From assembly GCA_017451485.1 (NCBI GenBank), contig JAFTOG010000042.1, positions 38,757 through 102,756 of the forward strand: DNA of 64,000 nt, written 5' to 3'. The stretch is from Clostridia bacterium. Lineage in GTDB: Bacteria; Bacillota; Clostridia; Oscillospirales; CAG-272. The position numbers and the translations under genes were made by a program. Positions 35,061 to 43,005 of this stretch are shown here, piece after piece. The notes under the pieces were generated by a model. The model was given only the letters and a program-made list of their open reading frames with translations. It was not told the DNA's origin and ran no database searches. Numbering within the stretch: position 1 is the first letter of the stretch; each line of letters opens with the position of its first letter.

Positions 35061-35870
35061 TCATTTATAGGATGTTGATGCATCAAAATAAATAAAGTCG
35101 TGATGAGAAATTCTTTTTTCTTCGGGAGGTAATTCCATATAATTATTATACATTTTTGTTAAATACGCATCATAGTTAGATGGACAACAAATTGTTACGC
35201 CCTCAAAATCCATCATTAAAGGTTTACCAAACCATTCTTTTGGTGCTATTTCTTTCTCACGCCAGTTTCCTGCAAGATTTGATACATAAACACTATTGTC
35301 GTAATCTATTTCCTTTGCAGCTTTTTCTATTTTAATCTGAAGCTTTACCGGATTCAAAATACAGTTAGGAATTAATCTCGTTAATCTAATGGCTAAATTT
35401 TTGTATACTTTTCTGCCCTTTCTGATTGCACAAGTCGCAGCCGAAAGTAAGTTTAGTTTCTTCTCAATCTTTTTGAAATTTTTTATTGCTTCTTCTTCTG
35501 TATTTCCAACGCCATCTAATGGAAAGATATCTATAAAAATACCTCTCTTGGTCTTATATCGGTTTGGCTCTATTAAGGTAGTAGTTGTATCATACAATTT
35601 GCAATATGGAAATGTGAAGTCTTTGTTATTACCGGGAAATTCTGCATAGTATTTTTCATCATCGTCACGCAACGCACATAATTCCTTAAACCTTTCATAG
35701 TCAGGTCTGGGCATAACAACATCTATATCATCATCCCACGGGATAAAGCCCTTATGCCTTACAGCACCTAATGCCGTTCCCCCAACAGCATAATATCTTA
35801 GTCCGTGCTCAACACAGAAATTATGGTACCACGAAAGCATTTCTACCAATTTAGACTGTAATTCATTCAT
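35061..35870 (-). CDS. licD: LicD family phosphotransferase
   Basis: 269 residues. The family motif is clear: YYAVGGTALGAVRHKGFIPW followed by DDDIDVVMPR (residues about 27-55), with the acidic DDDID metal-binding cluster. LicD proteins move phosphocholine or another phospho-group from a CDP donor onto sugars of teichoic acid or capsule. No choline kinase or choline cytidylyltransferase is visible here. The adjacent SDR-cytidylyltransferase fusion suggests another CDP-activated donor. The ATG follows GAGAGG at a fairly long spacing. Confidence 0.92.
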   Translation of the reverse strand: MNELQSKLVEMLSWYHNFCVEHGLRYYAVGGTALGAVRHKGFIPWDDDIDVVMPRPDYERFKELCALRDDDEKYYAEFPGNNKDFTFPYCKLYDTTTTLIEPNRYKTKRGIFIDIFPLDGVGNTEEEAIKNFKKIEKKLNLLSAATCAIRKGRKVYKNLAIRLTRLIPNCILNPVKLQIKIEKAAKEIDYDNSVYVSNLAGNWREKEIAPKEWFGKPLMMDFEGVTICCPSNYDAYLTKMYNNYMELPPEEKRISHHDFIYFDASTSYK

Positions 35871-35893
35871 TGCAAATACAACCTCTCTTTTAA

Positions 35894-36715
35894 TTATTTG
35901 TGCAACAGCTTTTTGAAGACCCAGCCACGGAGCTTATTGGGCATCATGGCAACGGCAAACTGAACCATAAGGGTGGAATGATAATCCCAGAAGCCTATGT
36001 AACCTGTTTCCCTTACCTGCTTTCTGCCCTGCTTATACTTCTTGTAATAGCTCCAGCCTCCACGGCGTTCAAACATATCCTTACCTATGCGTACATAGAC
36101 AAGGGAGTCATCAATATTCATTGCCTTTGCTCCCGCATTGAACATATTTGCCCAAAGGAGTGTATCCTCCATAAGCAGACAGGACTGATAATTTCCTGCT
36201 CTTAGTACTGTGGACTTTTTGAACATTACGGTAACATGGTTCAAGCCGTCTCTTCTCTTCTGATAATCCTTTATCTCCTTGTCGGTAAGAGGAACCTTTC
36301 TCTGTGCAACGATAACGTCTATGCTGTCCTCGAACTCCACAATATGGCTACCGCAGATATCGAGGTCCGGATCCTTATTAAATTCTGCAAGCTGTTTCTC
36401 AAATCTGTCGTTTCTTGCTATATCATCAGTATCCATTCTTGCAACGAGCTCATACTTACAGTGGTGCATACCCTCTGCAAGTGCCAAGCCGAGACCTCTG
36501 TTCGTTTCGAGGGGAACAAGAGTATACAAATCAGGATTTTTTTCTATATACTCGCTAAGCACAGCCTCCAATTCATCGGTTAATGGTCCGTCCTTAACAA
36601 TTACTATTTCGTTGGGTAATACTGTCTGTGAAAGCATACTGTCAAGACATTCTCTGAGATTCTGCGGTTTTTCTTTGATATAAAGGGACATCAAAACGGA
36701 AAATTCATTACTCAT
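35894..36715 (-). CDS. Family 2 glycosyltransferase (EpsE-like)
   Basis: 273 residues. GT-A motifs: FSVLMSLYIKEKPQNLRECL, EIVIVKDGPLTDELE, LVARMDTDDIARNDRFEKQL. This matches the EpsE/amylovoran-type group rather than the other GT2 in the operon. Its start overlaps the stop of the initiating transferase gene by 4 nt (ATGA), so it probably adds the second sugar after the initiating enzyme. Confidence 0.93.
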   Translation of the reverse strand: MSNEFSVLMSLYIKEKPQNLRECLDSMLSQTVLPNEIVIVKDGPLTDELEAVLSEYIEKNPDLYTLVPLETNRGLGLALAEGMHHCKYELVARMDTDDIARNDRFEKQLAEFNKDPDLDICGSHIVEFEDSIDVIVAQRKVPLTDKEIKDYQKRRDGLNHVTVMFKKSTVLRAGNYQSCLLMEDTLLWANMFNAGAKAMNIDDSLVYVRIGKDMFERRGGWSYYKKYKQGRKQVRETGYIGFWDYHSTLMVQFAVAMMPNKLRGWVFKKLLHK

Positions 36716-37458
36716 GGCTTTTTAACACCCTCCTTAGCGGATTTCTCATTTTTTTCAACATCCTTGGGATAGTTCTTACCGAGAACGGCAAAGACTGTAC
36801 GGAACATCGTTCCTATATCGAACCAGAAATTAAACTTTTTTATAGACCAGAGATTTATTTTCATTTTCTCGGGTAAAACCTGTTCAATGTATACCTTATC
36901 GGTATCCTCTGCTCCATCAAGTAGTGTATCCTCATCCTTGTAGCGTATACTCGCCTCAGATGTAATTCCCGCAGGGAGCAAAAGTGTAGCCATCATCTCG
37001 GGTGTATAATGCTCCACATATTTAACGGCCTCGGGACGGGTACCTACAAAGGTCATAGTACCACGAAGGACATCTATAAGCTGGCTTATTTCGTCAAGGC
37101 GACACTTACGGATAAGCTTACCTACTCTTGTAATACGGCTGTCATTGTTTACTGTAACCTGGGAGCCCTTATCGGCATTCTGCACCATGGTACGGAATTT
37201 GAATATCCTGAATCTTTTTCCGTACTGGGTAACCCTAAGCTGTCTGTAAAACACAGGTCCACGGGAGTCGATTTTAATAGCGATTGCAAGAATCAGAAAT
37301 ATCGGTGAAAGGATAAGGAGCATTATAAACGAAACAAAAATATCAAACATCCTCTTAAAAAAGAGACCGAATTTCTTTTTCTTAAGTATATCGTAATATT
37401 TTTTTACTTCCTCTGTCTGCATCTCACAAGGAAGCTTTTCCCATTTAACAAGTCTCAT
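36712..37458 (-). CDS. Initiating undecaprenyl-phosphate sugar-1-phosphate transferase
   Basis: 248 residues. A short N-terminal part precedes one membrane hairpin (MFDIFVSFIMLLILSPIFLI). The cytoplasmic catalytic domain of the bacterial sugar transferase family follows: GPVFYRQLRVTQYGKRF, FKFRTM, DEISQLIDVLRGTMTFVGTR and LLPAGIT. This is the minimal, PglC-like architecture that loads the first sugar phosphate onto undecaprenyl phosphate. Being second in the operon and coupled to a GT2, it starts the repeat unit. Which sugar is loaded is not predictable. Confidence 0.94.
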   Translation of the reverse strand: MRLVKWEKLPCEMQTEEVKKYYDILKKKKFGLFFKRMFDIFVSFIMLLILSPIFLILAIAIKIDSRGPVFYRQLRVTQYGKRFRIFKFRTMVQNADKGSQVTVNNDSRITRVGKLIRKCRLDEISQLIDVLRGTMTFVGTRPEAVKYVEHYTPEMMATLLLPAGITSEASIRYKDEDTLLDGAEDTDKVYIEQVLPEKMKINLWSIKKFNFWFDIGTMFRTVFAVLGKNYPKDVEKNEKSAKEGVKKP

Positions 37459-37459
37459 A

Positions 37460-38674
37460 TCATATGTACTCTTTCAAAATATTTTTATATTTTTCGATAA
37501 TGTACTCAACCTCTTCATCTGTTAAGCAGGTGTGGAGAGGAAGAGAAATTTCATTTGCAAACTGGGCGTATGCATTAGGGTAATCCTTTATATCAAAGCC
37601 AAGCTTCTTATATGCTGTATGCATGGGGAGTGGCTTATAGTGAACATTACATGCTATGCCCTCCTCTGCCATTTTATTTATAATTTCATTTCTCTCTTCG
37701 GGAGTAATACCGGGAATACGGGTAAGATAAAGATGACCGGAGGACTGATAATTATCTGTATAATGCTCAAGAGTCTTGACTCCGAGAGGTCTGAAGGCAT
37801 TGTCAAACCGTGTGATAATCTCCTTACGGCGTGCAAGCATGGAGGGATATCTCTCCATCTGCTTAAGTCCTATTGCTGCAGCAACATCTGTCATATTACA
37901 CTTATACCATGTACCGATGATGTCATATTCCCACGCACCAAGCTGCGTTTTTGCAAGAGCATCCTTGTTCTGACCGTGGAGTGATAGGAGCTGGAGTTTC
38001 TTGTAAATATCATCATCACTGATGCCTTCTATTGTTCTCCAGGTAAGTGCACCACCCTCAGCAGTTGTAAAGTTCTTTACAGCGTGGAATGAGAAGGACG
38101 AAAAATCCGCAACAGAGCCGAGCATCCTATTACCGATACTGCCACCGAAGGAGTGTGCTGTATCAGCCATCACTGCAACTCTGCCGAGAGCCTCCTGAAT
38201 TTCATTCGCAGGCTTAAAAATGCTCTTCTTTTTTTCTACAATCTCAAAGAGCCTGTCATAATCACAGGGAACGCCACCGATATCAACAGGGATAATTGCC
38301 TTAGTCCTTTCTGTAATAGCATCTTCAATAGCGTCATAATCTATCTCAAAGCTATCCTTTGCAGTATCAACCATAATAATTGTTGCACCCACATGGTCAA
38401 TAACGGATGCTGATGCTGTATATGTGTATGCAGAGGTAATTACCTCATCACCATCACCTATACCGAGAACACGGAGAGCCATCTCAGCACAGGCTGTCTG
38501 GGAGTTAAGGCAAACACACCTCTTGCTTCCGACATACTCTGCAATCTGTTGCTCAAGCTTTTTTGTCCTTGGTCCTGTGGTAATCCATCCGGAACGAAGT
38601 GCATCGGCAACCTCAGCTATTTCAAGCTCAGTTATGTCCGGAGGTGAAAACTTTATATTCATTTTATTGCCCAT
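37460..38674 (-). CDS. DegT/DnrJ/EryC1 family sugar aminotransferase
   Basis: 404 residues. This is a PLP-dependent aminotransferase of the sugar-nucleotide type. The Schiff-base lysine lies in FHAVKNFTTAEGGA near residue 200, with SGWITTGPRTKKLEQ and the PLP-phosphate region NSQTACAEMALRVLGI. It should convert a nucleotide-linked 4-keto sugar to an amino sugar. No 4,6-dehydratase gene is present in the cluster, so its substrate must come from elsewhere. AAGGAGAG precedes the ATG. It is the first gene after the operon promoter. Confidence 0.93.
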   Translation of the reverse strand: MGNKMNIKFSPPDITELEIAEVADALRSGWITTGPRTKKLEQQIAEYVGSKRCVCLNSQTACAEMALRVLGIGDGDEVITSAYTYTASASVIDHVGATIIMVDTAKDSFEIDYDAIEDAITERTKAIIPVDIGGVPCDYDRLFEIVEKKKSIFKPANEIQEALGRVAVMADTAHSFGGSIGNRMLGSVADFSSFSFHAVKNFTTAEGGALTWRTIEGISDDDIYKKLQLLSLHGQNKDALAKTQLGAWEYDIIGTWYKCNMTDVAAAIGLKQMERYPSMLARRKEIITRFDNAFRPLGVKTLEHYTDNYQSSGHLYLTRIPGITPEERNEIINKMAEEGIACNVHYKPLPMHTAYKKLGFDIKDYPNAYAQFANEISLPLHTCLTDEEVEYIIEKYKNILKEYI

Positions 38675-38773
38675 AGTACTACTCTCCTTCTCCCTGATCT
38701 AAGGGAAGTAAATGCAACCTTAACCATATTGGAAAATGGCCATAGGTATGCAATTATAATATTATTTATTTGT

Positions 38774-38802
38774 ATTATATCATGTAACTCGAAAAAAGTC
38801 AA
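38774..38802 (-). promoter_or_regulatory. Promoter of the surface-polymer operon
   Basis: Minus-strand TTGACT (38802-38797), 17-nt spacer, TATAAT (38779-38774). It leaves an untranslated leader of roughly 95 nt before the aminotransferase start. This is the only strong promoter I see for the twelve downstream genes. Confidence 0.8.
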
Positions 38803-39182
38803 TATATGCACCCTAAAAAGAGCTTGCTGCGGGTATTTGAACAGGGCAAAGCAAGAAAATATGTACGCACTGCCTTGTTTTTCTTTTTCACGGTAAATCT
38901 TTGTATAGGCTATTTTATCGACCTTATTTTTCCACATAGTCATTTTATCTTCAAAAAAGGAAAAACATTCTGTTTTCATACACTCCCCCGAGGATAATTG
39001 CTCTTATACATATGTGAACAAAAGAAAATATCCATCTATCGGGTGAAGTGAACCCCATTTAGTTCACTTCACGGGTAGGTGGATATTTATTCCTGAATTT
39101 TTATGGTTTTCTATCCTCTCAACAAAAAAATCTTTTTACAGCTATGCTGACTTTAAAATCTGTTGATTAACAGGATGCGGGA
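38803..39182. other. Intergenic region between the GH3 gene and the surface-polymer operon
   Basis: Apart from the operon promoter at its left edge and the GH3 terminator at 39026-39088, I see no gene. Short frames on both strands lack ribosome binding sites and recognisable motifs. Two hairpin-like stretches near 39130-39180 are weak. Confidence 0.5.
39026..39088 (-). terminator. Long hairpin terminator of the GH3 gene
   Basis: Arms of 27-28 nt (39026-39053 and 39062-39088) pair with one bulge and a few mismatched or G-T positions around the core GTGAAGTGAAC / GTTCACTTCAC. On the minus strand the stem is followed by TTTTCTTTTG. It sits about 95 nt after the GH3 stop. It is unusually long for a terminator. 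Confidence 0.7.
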
Positions 39183-41333
39183 TTATTTGTATTCAAATTC
39201 TGCAAAGGGTTCGATTTCACTACTGTTACCGATAAAGATACGAAATCTTCCCTTTTCTGCCTTTCTTTTCAAATCTGCTCCCACAAATGCGAGAGTGTCC
39301 TCAGTAATTTCAAATTCTACGGTTTTTTCTTCATTTGGACCAAGCTCTATTTTCTTAAAGCCTCGAAGCTCCTTTACGGGTCGTACAACCGAGCCAAATA
39401 GGTCCTGGATGTACATCTGAACGATTTCCTTTGCCTTGTATTTACCGATATTTTTCACCTTAACGGATGCTGTGATTTTACCGTTATCGGTTATTACATC
39501 GCTGCTGATTTTATGACTGCTGTATTCAAAATCGGTATAGCTGAGTCCGTAACCAAAGGGGTATAACGGCTTATTCGGTCCGTCAATATAGCCCGACTTA
39601 AATACCATCCTTTTCGTATCATCAGTACGGTAGTTTCCTGTCTTAAAGTGATTATAATACACAGGGCACTGTCCCACATTGTGAGGGAATGACATTGTAA
39701 GCTTACCACAGGGTACGCTATTTCCAAACAAAAGGTTTGCTATTGCGTTTCCTCCCTCTGTGCCGGGGAAGAATACATTAAGAATCGCACCTGCTGTTTT
39801 GTTCTCCTCGGTAAGCACAAGCGGTCTGCCTGTAAATAGCACCGTGGCTGTATTTTTATTGGATTCTGTAACTCTTCTTATCAGCTCCTTTTGAGCAGGA
39901 GACAGCTCTAAGAACGCTTTAGACTTGGATTCACCACTGTCTCTCATATCCTCGCCTACACACAGGATCACTATATCTGATTCTTTTGCCAGTTCCACAG
40001 CCTCATCAATTTGTGATATGTCAGTTGCATCAAGCTCTAAGCCACAGCCCATAGCGTAATTAATTTTTACATACGGTAACAGATTTTTAATACCTTCAAG
40101 CACAGTCACAGTTTCATTCTTGTCATATGCACACCACCAGGAGCCGACAATCTGCTTCTCATCTGCGAGAGGACCTATAAGAGCAACGCTTTTTACATCC
40201 TTGCTAAAGGGCAAAACACAATCATTTTTAAGCAATACAGCACTCTCCTCACTTGCTATGCGTGCAAGCTCCTTGTGCTCCTTACAGCCAAGAATTTTAT
40301 TCGCCTCATTCGGATCGGCATATCGATACGGATTTTCAAACAATCCAAGCTTTTCCTTAACCTTCAAAATACGCAAAACTGCCTTATCAATTTGCTCTAT
40401 GGATACTTTACCCTCGTTAACCAGCTCCTCACCGTATTTAACGACACAGGTCGTTGCCATTTCCATATTCATTTCCGACTGCATTGCAAGCTCCACCGCC
40501 TGCTTATGGCTTTCACTATATCCATGGTCAACTGTGCTGGCAAGACAGTTATAATCTGAAATAACTATACCGTCAAAGCCCCATTCATCCCTTAAAATAT
40601 CTTTCATAAGATGTGAATTTAAGACACAGGGTACGCCATTTAGTGTTTGCTGTCCCGCCATTACAAGCATGGCACCCTCATCTATTGAAGCCTTATAAGG
40701 AGGCAGATAGATTTCTCTTAAGGTTATTTCACTCATATCGGAAAGGTTATAGTCCTTACCACTCTCCGGGGCACCGTAGCCTGCCATATGCTTACAGCCA
40801 ACGCCAAGACCGTAGGTTTTTCCGTCACCCTGAAAGCCTCTTGTGGTGGCTTTTGCAATTTCACAGGTAAGATATGTATCCTCTCCGCTTGTTTCCATTA
40901 CTCTGCCCCATCTTGCATCACGGGACACATCAAGCATAGGTGCAAAGGTCATATGTACACCGTCTACGCTTGCCTCCTTAGCCGCCATAGATGCACATTT
41001 TTCACAAAGGTCCATATCAAAGGAGCAGGAAAGACCCAGGTTAATAGGATATAGGGTTTTATAACCACGAACAACATCCTGCATAATCACTGTAGGAATC
41101 TTATTCTTGCTATGCTCCAAAAAATTCTTTTGAATTTCTATTGTTCTTTTTGCCCCAAAGGAATTCAGAAGTGAGCCTGTTTCAAAAATATAATTTTCAT
41201 CCAGCTCTAACTTTTGTAAAATACCCGTAACAGGCATATTTTCATCATACATAATCACATTCGAGTCCAGCTGCTGAAGCTGATACAGCTTTTCCTTAAG
41301 TGACATTTTGTCAAGAAGCCCTTTAATATCCAT
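39183..41333 (-). CDS. Family 3 glycoside hydrolase (beta-glucosidase-like)
   Basis: 716 residues without signal peptide, so cytoplasmic. The GH3 N-terminal barrel has VDGVHMTFAPMLDVSRDARWGRVMETSGED (given in part), KHMAGYGAPESGKDYN and the nucleophile region DGIVISDYNCL, where the Asp is the expected nucleophile. The (alpha/beta)6 domain and a C-terminal fibronectin III-like domain follow (KVKNIGKYKAKEIVQMYIQD, ELRGFKKIELGPNEEKTVEF). It hydrolyses beta-linked glucosides or xylosides taken up as oligosaccharides. It lies 62 nt after the GH29 gene on the same strand. The ribosome binding site is weak (AGGATG). Confidence 0.95.
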   Translation of the reverse strand: MDIKGLLDKMSLKEKLYQLQQLDSNVIMYDENMPVTGILQKLELDENYIFETGSLLNSFGAKRTIEIQKNFLEHSKNKIPTVIMQDVVRGYKTLYPINLGLSCSFDMDLCEKCASMAAKEASVDGVHMTFAPMLDVSRDARWGRVMETSGEDTYLTCEIAKATTRGFQGDGKTYGLGVGCKHMAGYGAPESGKDYNLSDMSEITLREIYLPPYKASIDEGAMLVMAGQQTLNGVPCVLNSHLMKDILRDEWGFDGIVISDYNCLASTVDHGYSESHKQAVELAMQSEMNMEMATTCVVKYGEELVNEGKVSIEQIDKAVLRILKVKEKLGLFENPYRYADPNEANKILGCKEHKELARIASEESAVLLKNDCVLPFSKDVKSVALIGPLADEKQIVGSWWCAYDKNETVTVLEGIKNLLPYVKINYAMGCGLELDATDISQIDEAVELAKESDIVILCVGEDMRDSGESKSKAFLELSPAQKELIRRVTESNKNTATVLFTGRPLVLTEENKTAGAILNVFFPGTEGGNAIANLLFGNSVPCGKLTMSFPHNVGQCPVYYNHFKTGNYRTDDTKRMVFKSGYIDGPNKPLYPFGYGLSYTDFEYSSHKISSDVITDNGKITASVKVKNIGKYKAKEIVQMYIQDLFGSVVRPVKELRGFKKIELGPNEEKTVEFEITEDTLAFVGADLKRKAEKGRFRIFIGNSSEIEPFAEFEYK

Positions 41334-41395
41334 AATTGCATCCTAAATCCGTTTCATTTTTTGTAAAATCCGGTCAGCAGTGTTGTTTATTTAAC

Positions 41396-42622
41396 TTATA
41401 TTTCGATTTTTGCTATTTTTACAACAAGATGCTCCCCATACAGTTGAGGAGTTGTCACAACCGTCACCTCGTCTCCATCCCGGCTGAACAATACATCCTC
41501 ACCGTTATCTAACCACTTAACCGACTTTATTTGCTTATCAAATTTGAAGCTGTTTTTACAGTCGGGATTGCCCTTGGAAAGCTCAACATTAATATTTGCC
41601 GATACACCGATATCGTAAGCAAATAAGTAGTAACAGCCCTCACCCTCAAGAAGAAAGCTTTTCTCCTTGCCTTCTATTTCAATTTTTGAAGGGCGAGGCG
41701 TATAAAGGGCCTCAGAGTAAATATCAACCCATTCGCCAAGTGCCCCAAGCATAGCCTTATCAAGGGGACGAAGCTGACCGTTACCCATAGGGCCAATATT
41801 GAGAAGATAATTTGCACCGTATCTTCTGCAGACGCAGAAATCCTCAATAATTTCCTTTAAGGATTTGAAGTTGAAATCTCTTTTTGCATAGCCCCAATAA
41901 TTACCGAAAATCTGGCACATTTCACTTGCGATATATTTTGGCGAGTCCTCTAAATTTATAGGATGGGGGCGACCTCTTTCAAAGGTTACGGAATCAAGCT
42001 CTATATGCCCCAGCTCCCCACGGGCAGAAAGTCCCGTATTGTTTATTATCATAGCGTCGGGCTGATACTTTCTGATAAGAGAATAAAGCTCATCCTCTTC
42101 CCAGTTTTCTTCCTTTTTATCCCACATTCCGTCAAACCAAAGTCCACCGATTTTGCCATAGTTTTTACACAGAATTTCTACACTTGCCCTCAGATATTTA
42201 AGATATTCGGGAAAATTTTCCTTATAGCTTTTCTCGTGCCAATCAAGAAGTGTATGATAGAAAAAGGGTACTATGCCCTGCATATTACATTCATCAACAA
42301 ACTCACGAATCAAATCTCTTCCTGCCGATGAATGAGGTGCATCGTATTCATTCAAGCCACAGGTGTCATAGAGAGAAAAGCCGTCATGATGCCTTGTGGT
42401 TATTGTAATATATTTACATCCTGCCCCCTTAGCTGCTGAAACAAGATTTTTTGCCCAGTCCTTATCAGGATTAAATGTATAAAAGAGCTTTTCATAATCC
42501 TTAGGCGTAATGTTTATATTGTACGCCCACTCACCCTTACCGTGTACGCTGTAAAGTCCGAAATGCACAAACATTCCAAATCCCAGATTTTCAAAATCCT
42601 TAATACGCTGTTCGATTATCAT
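41396..42622 (-). CDS. Family 29 alpha-L-fucosidase
   Basis: 408 residues. GH29 motifs include GMFVHFGLYSVHGKGEWAY, ITTRHHDGFSLYDT and GGLWFDGMWDKK, the last holding the catalytic nucleophile Asp. There is no signal peptide, so it is intracellular. The ATG at 42622 (MIIEQRIKDF) is chosen because GAGGTG lies 6 nt upstream; the GTG 9 nt earlier overlaps that site. It releases L-fucose from oligosaccharides, suggesting use of host mucin or plant glycans. It forms an operon with the GH3 gene. Confidence 0.94.
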   Translation of the reverse strand: MIIEQRIKDFENLGFGMFVHFGLYSVHGKGEWAYNINITPKDYEKLFYTFNPDKDWAKNLVSAAKGAGCKYITITTRHHDGFSLYDTCGLNEYDAPHSSAGRDLIREFVDECNMQGIVPFFYHTLLDWHEKSYKENFPEYLKYLRASVEILCKNYGKIGGLWFDGMWDKKEENWEEDELYSLIRKYQPDAMIINNTGLSARGELGHIELDSVTFERGRPHPINLEDSPKYIASEMCQIFGNYWGYAKRDFNFKSLKEIIEDFCVCRRYGANYLLNIGPMGNGQLRPLDKAMLGALGEWVDIYSEALYTPRPSKIEIEGKEKSFLLEGEGCYYLFAYDIGVSANINVELSKGNPDCKNSFKFDKQIKSVKWLDNGEDVLFSRDGDEVTVVTTPQLYGEHLVVKIAKIEI

Positions 42623-42660
42623 AATTATCACCTCTTGTAAAAATTAAATTTTGCAATTCT

Positions 42661-42689
42661 ATTGTATCATAGCACAGGCTGAAAATCAA
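42661..42689 (-). promoter_or_regulatory. Promoter of the GH29-GH3 operon
   Basis: Minus-strand TTGATT (42689-42684), 17-nt spacer, TACAAT (42666-42661), about 39 nt upstream of the GH29 start. Confidence 0.65.
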
Positions 42690-42747
42690 CAAGCAATCTC
42701 TAATACTCAAATATTTTTTCCTTATGAAATTCAGAGCTCGGCAAAAA

Positions 42748-42773
42748 ACAAGCCCTTAGTGATAAGGGCTTGT
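42748..42773 (-). terminator. Terminator downstream of the GH2 gene
   Basis: 11-bp stem ACAAGCCCTTA / TAAGGGCTTGT with loop GTGA. The minus-strand RNA continues with TTTTTTG. It lies about 230 nt past the GH2 stop, beyond the repeat motifs. Confidence 0.8.
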
Positions 42774-42814
42774 AAAATTTCATCTACGCCTGATGGCTTC
42801 ATTATTTGGAGTAG

Positions 42815-42940
42815 TGGCAAATCGTGGCATATCGTGTCAAAAGCTTGCCTATCCCGGCTTTTTGACTTTTTTATGTATTCCATAGCTTCTCACAAATTGG
42901 CACACGGTTAATACATTTTGGCATACGTCCCGGCATACAT
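42815..42940 (+). repeat. Five short TGGCAWAYSG-like direct repeats
   Basis: TGGCAAATCG (42815), TGGCATATCG (42825), TGGCACACGG (42898), TGGCATACGT (42919) and CGGCATACAT (42931) are all in one orientation. The first two are directly abutted with a 10-bp period. The 374-nt gap holding them (42632-43005) contains no convincing gene. They resemble arrays of protein-binding sites, such as integrase arm-type sites, but no integrase gene is nearby. Confidence 0.45.
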
Positions 42941-43005
42941 GCGTGCGGTTATATCAACAATGATAAATAGTGTAATTTCAATAGAATTGTATAATTCTTA
43001 TTTCC

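Noticed and set aside
38806..38997. Small gene upstream of the surface-polymer operon on the plus strand
   Set aside because: It has no ribosome binding site or motif and begins next to the opposite-strand operon promoter; treated as intergenic.
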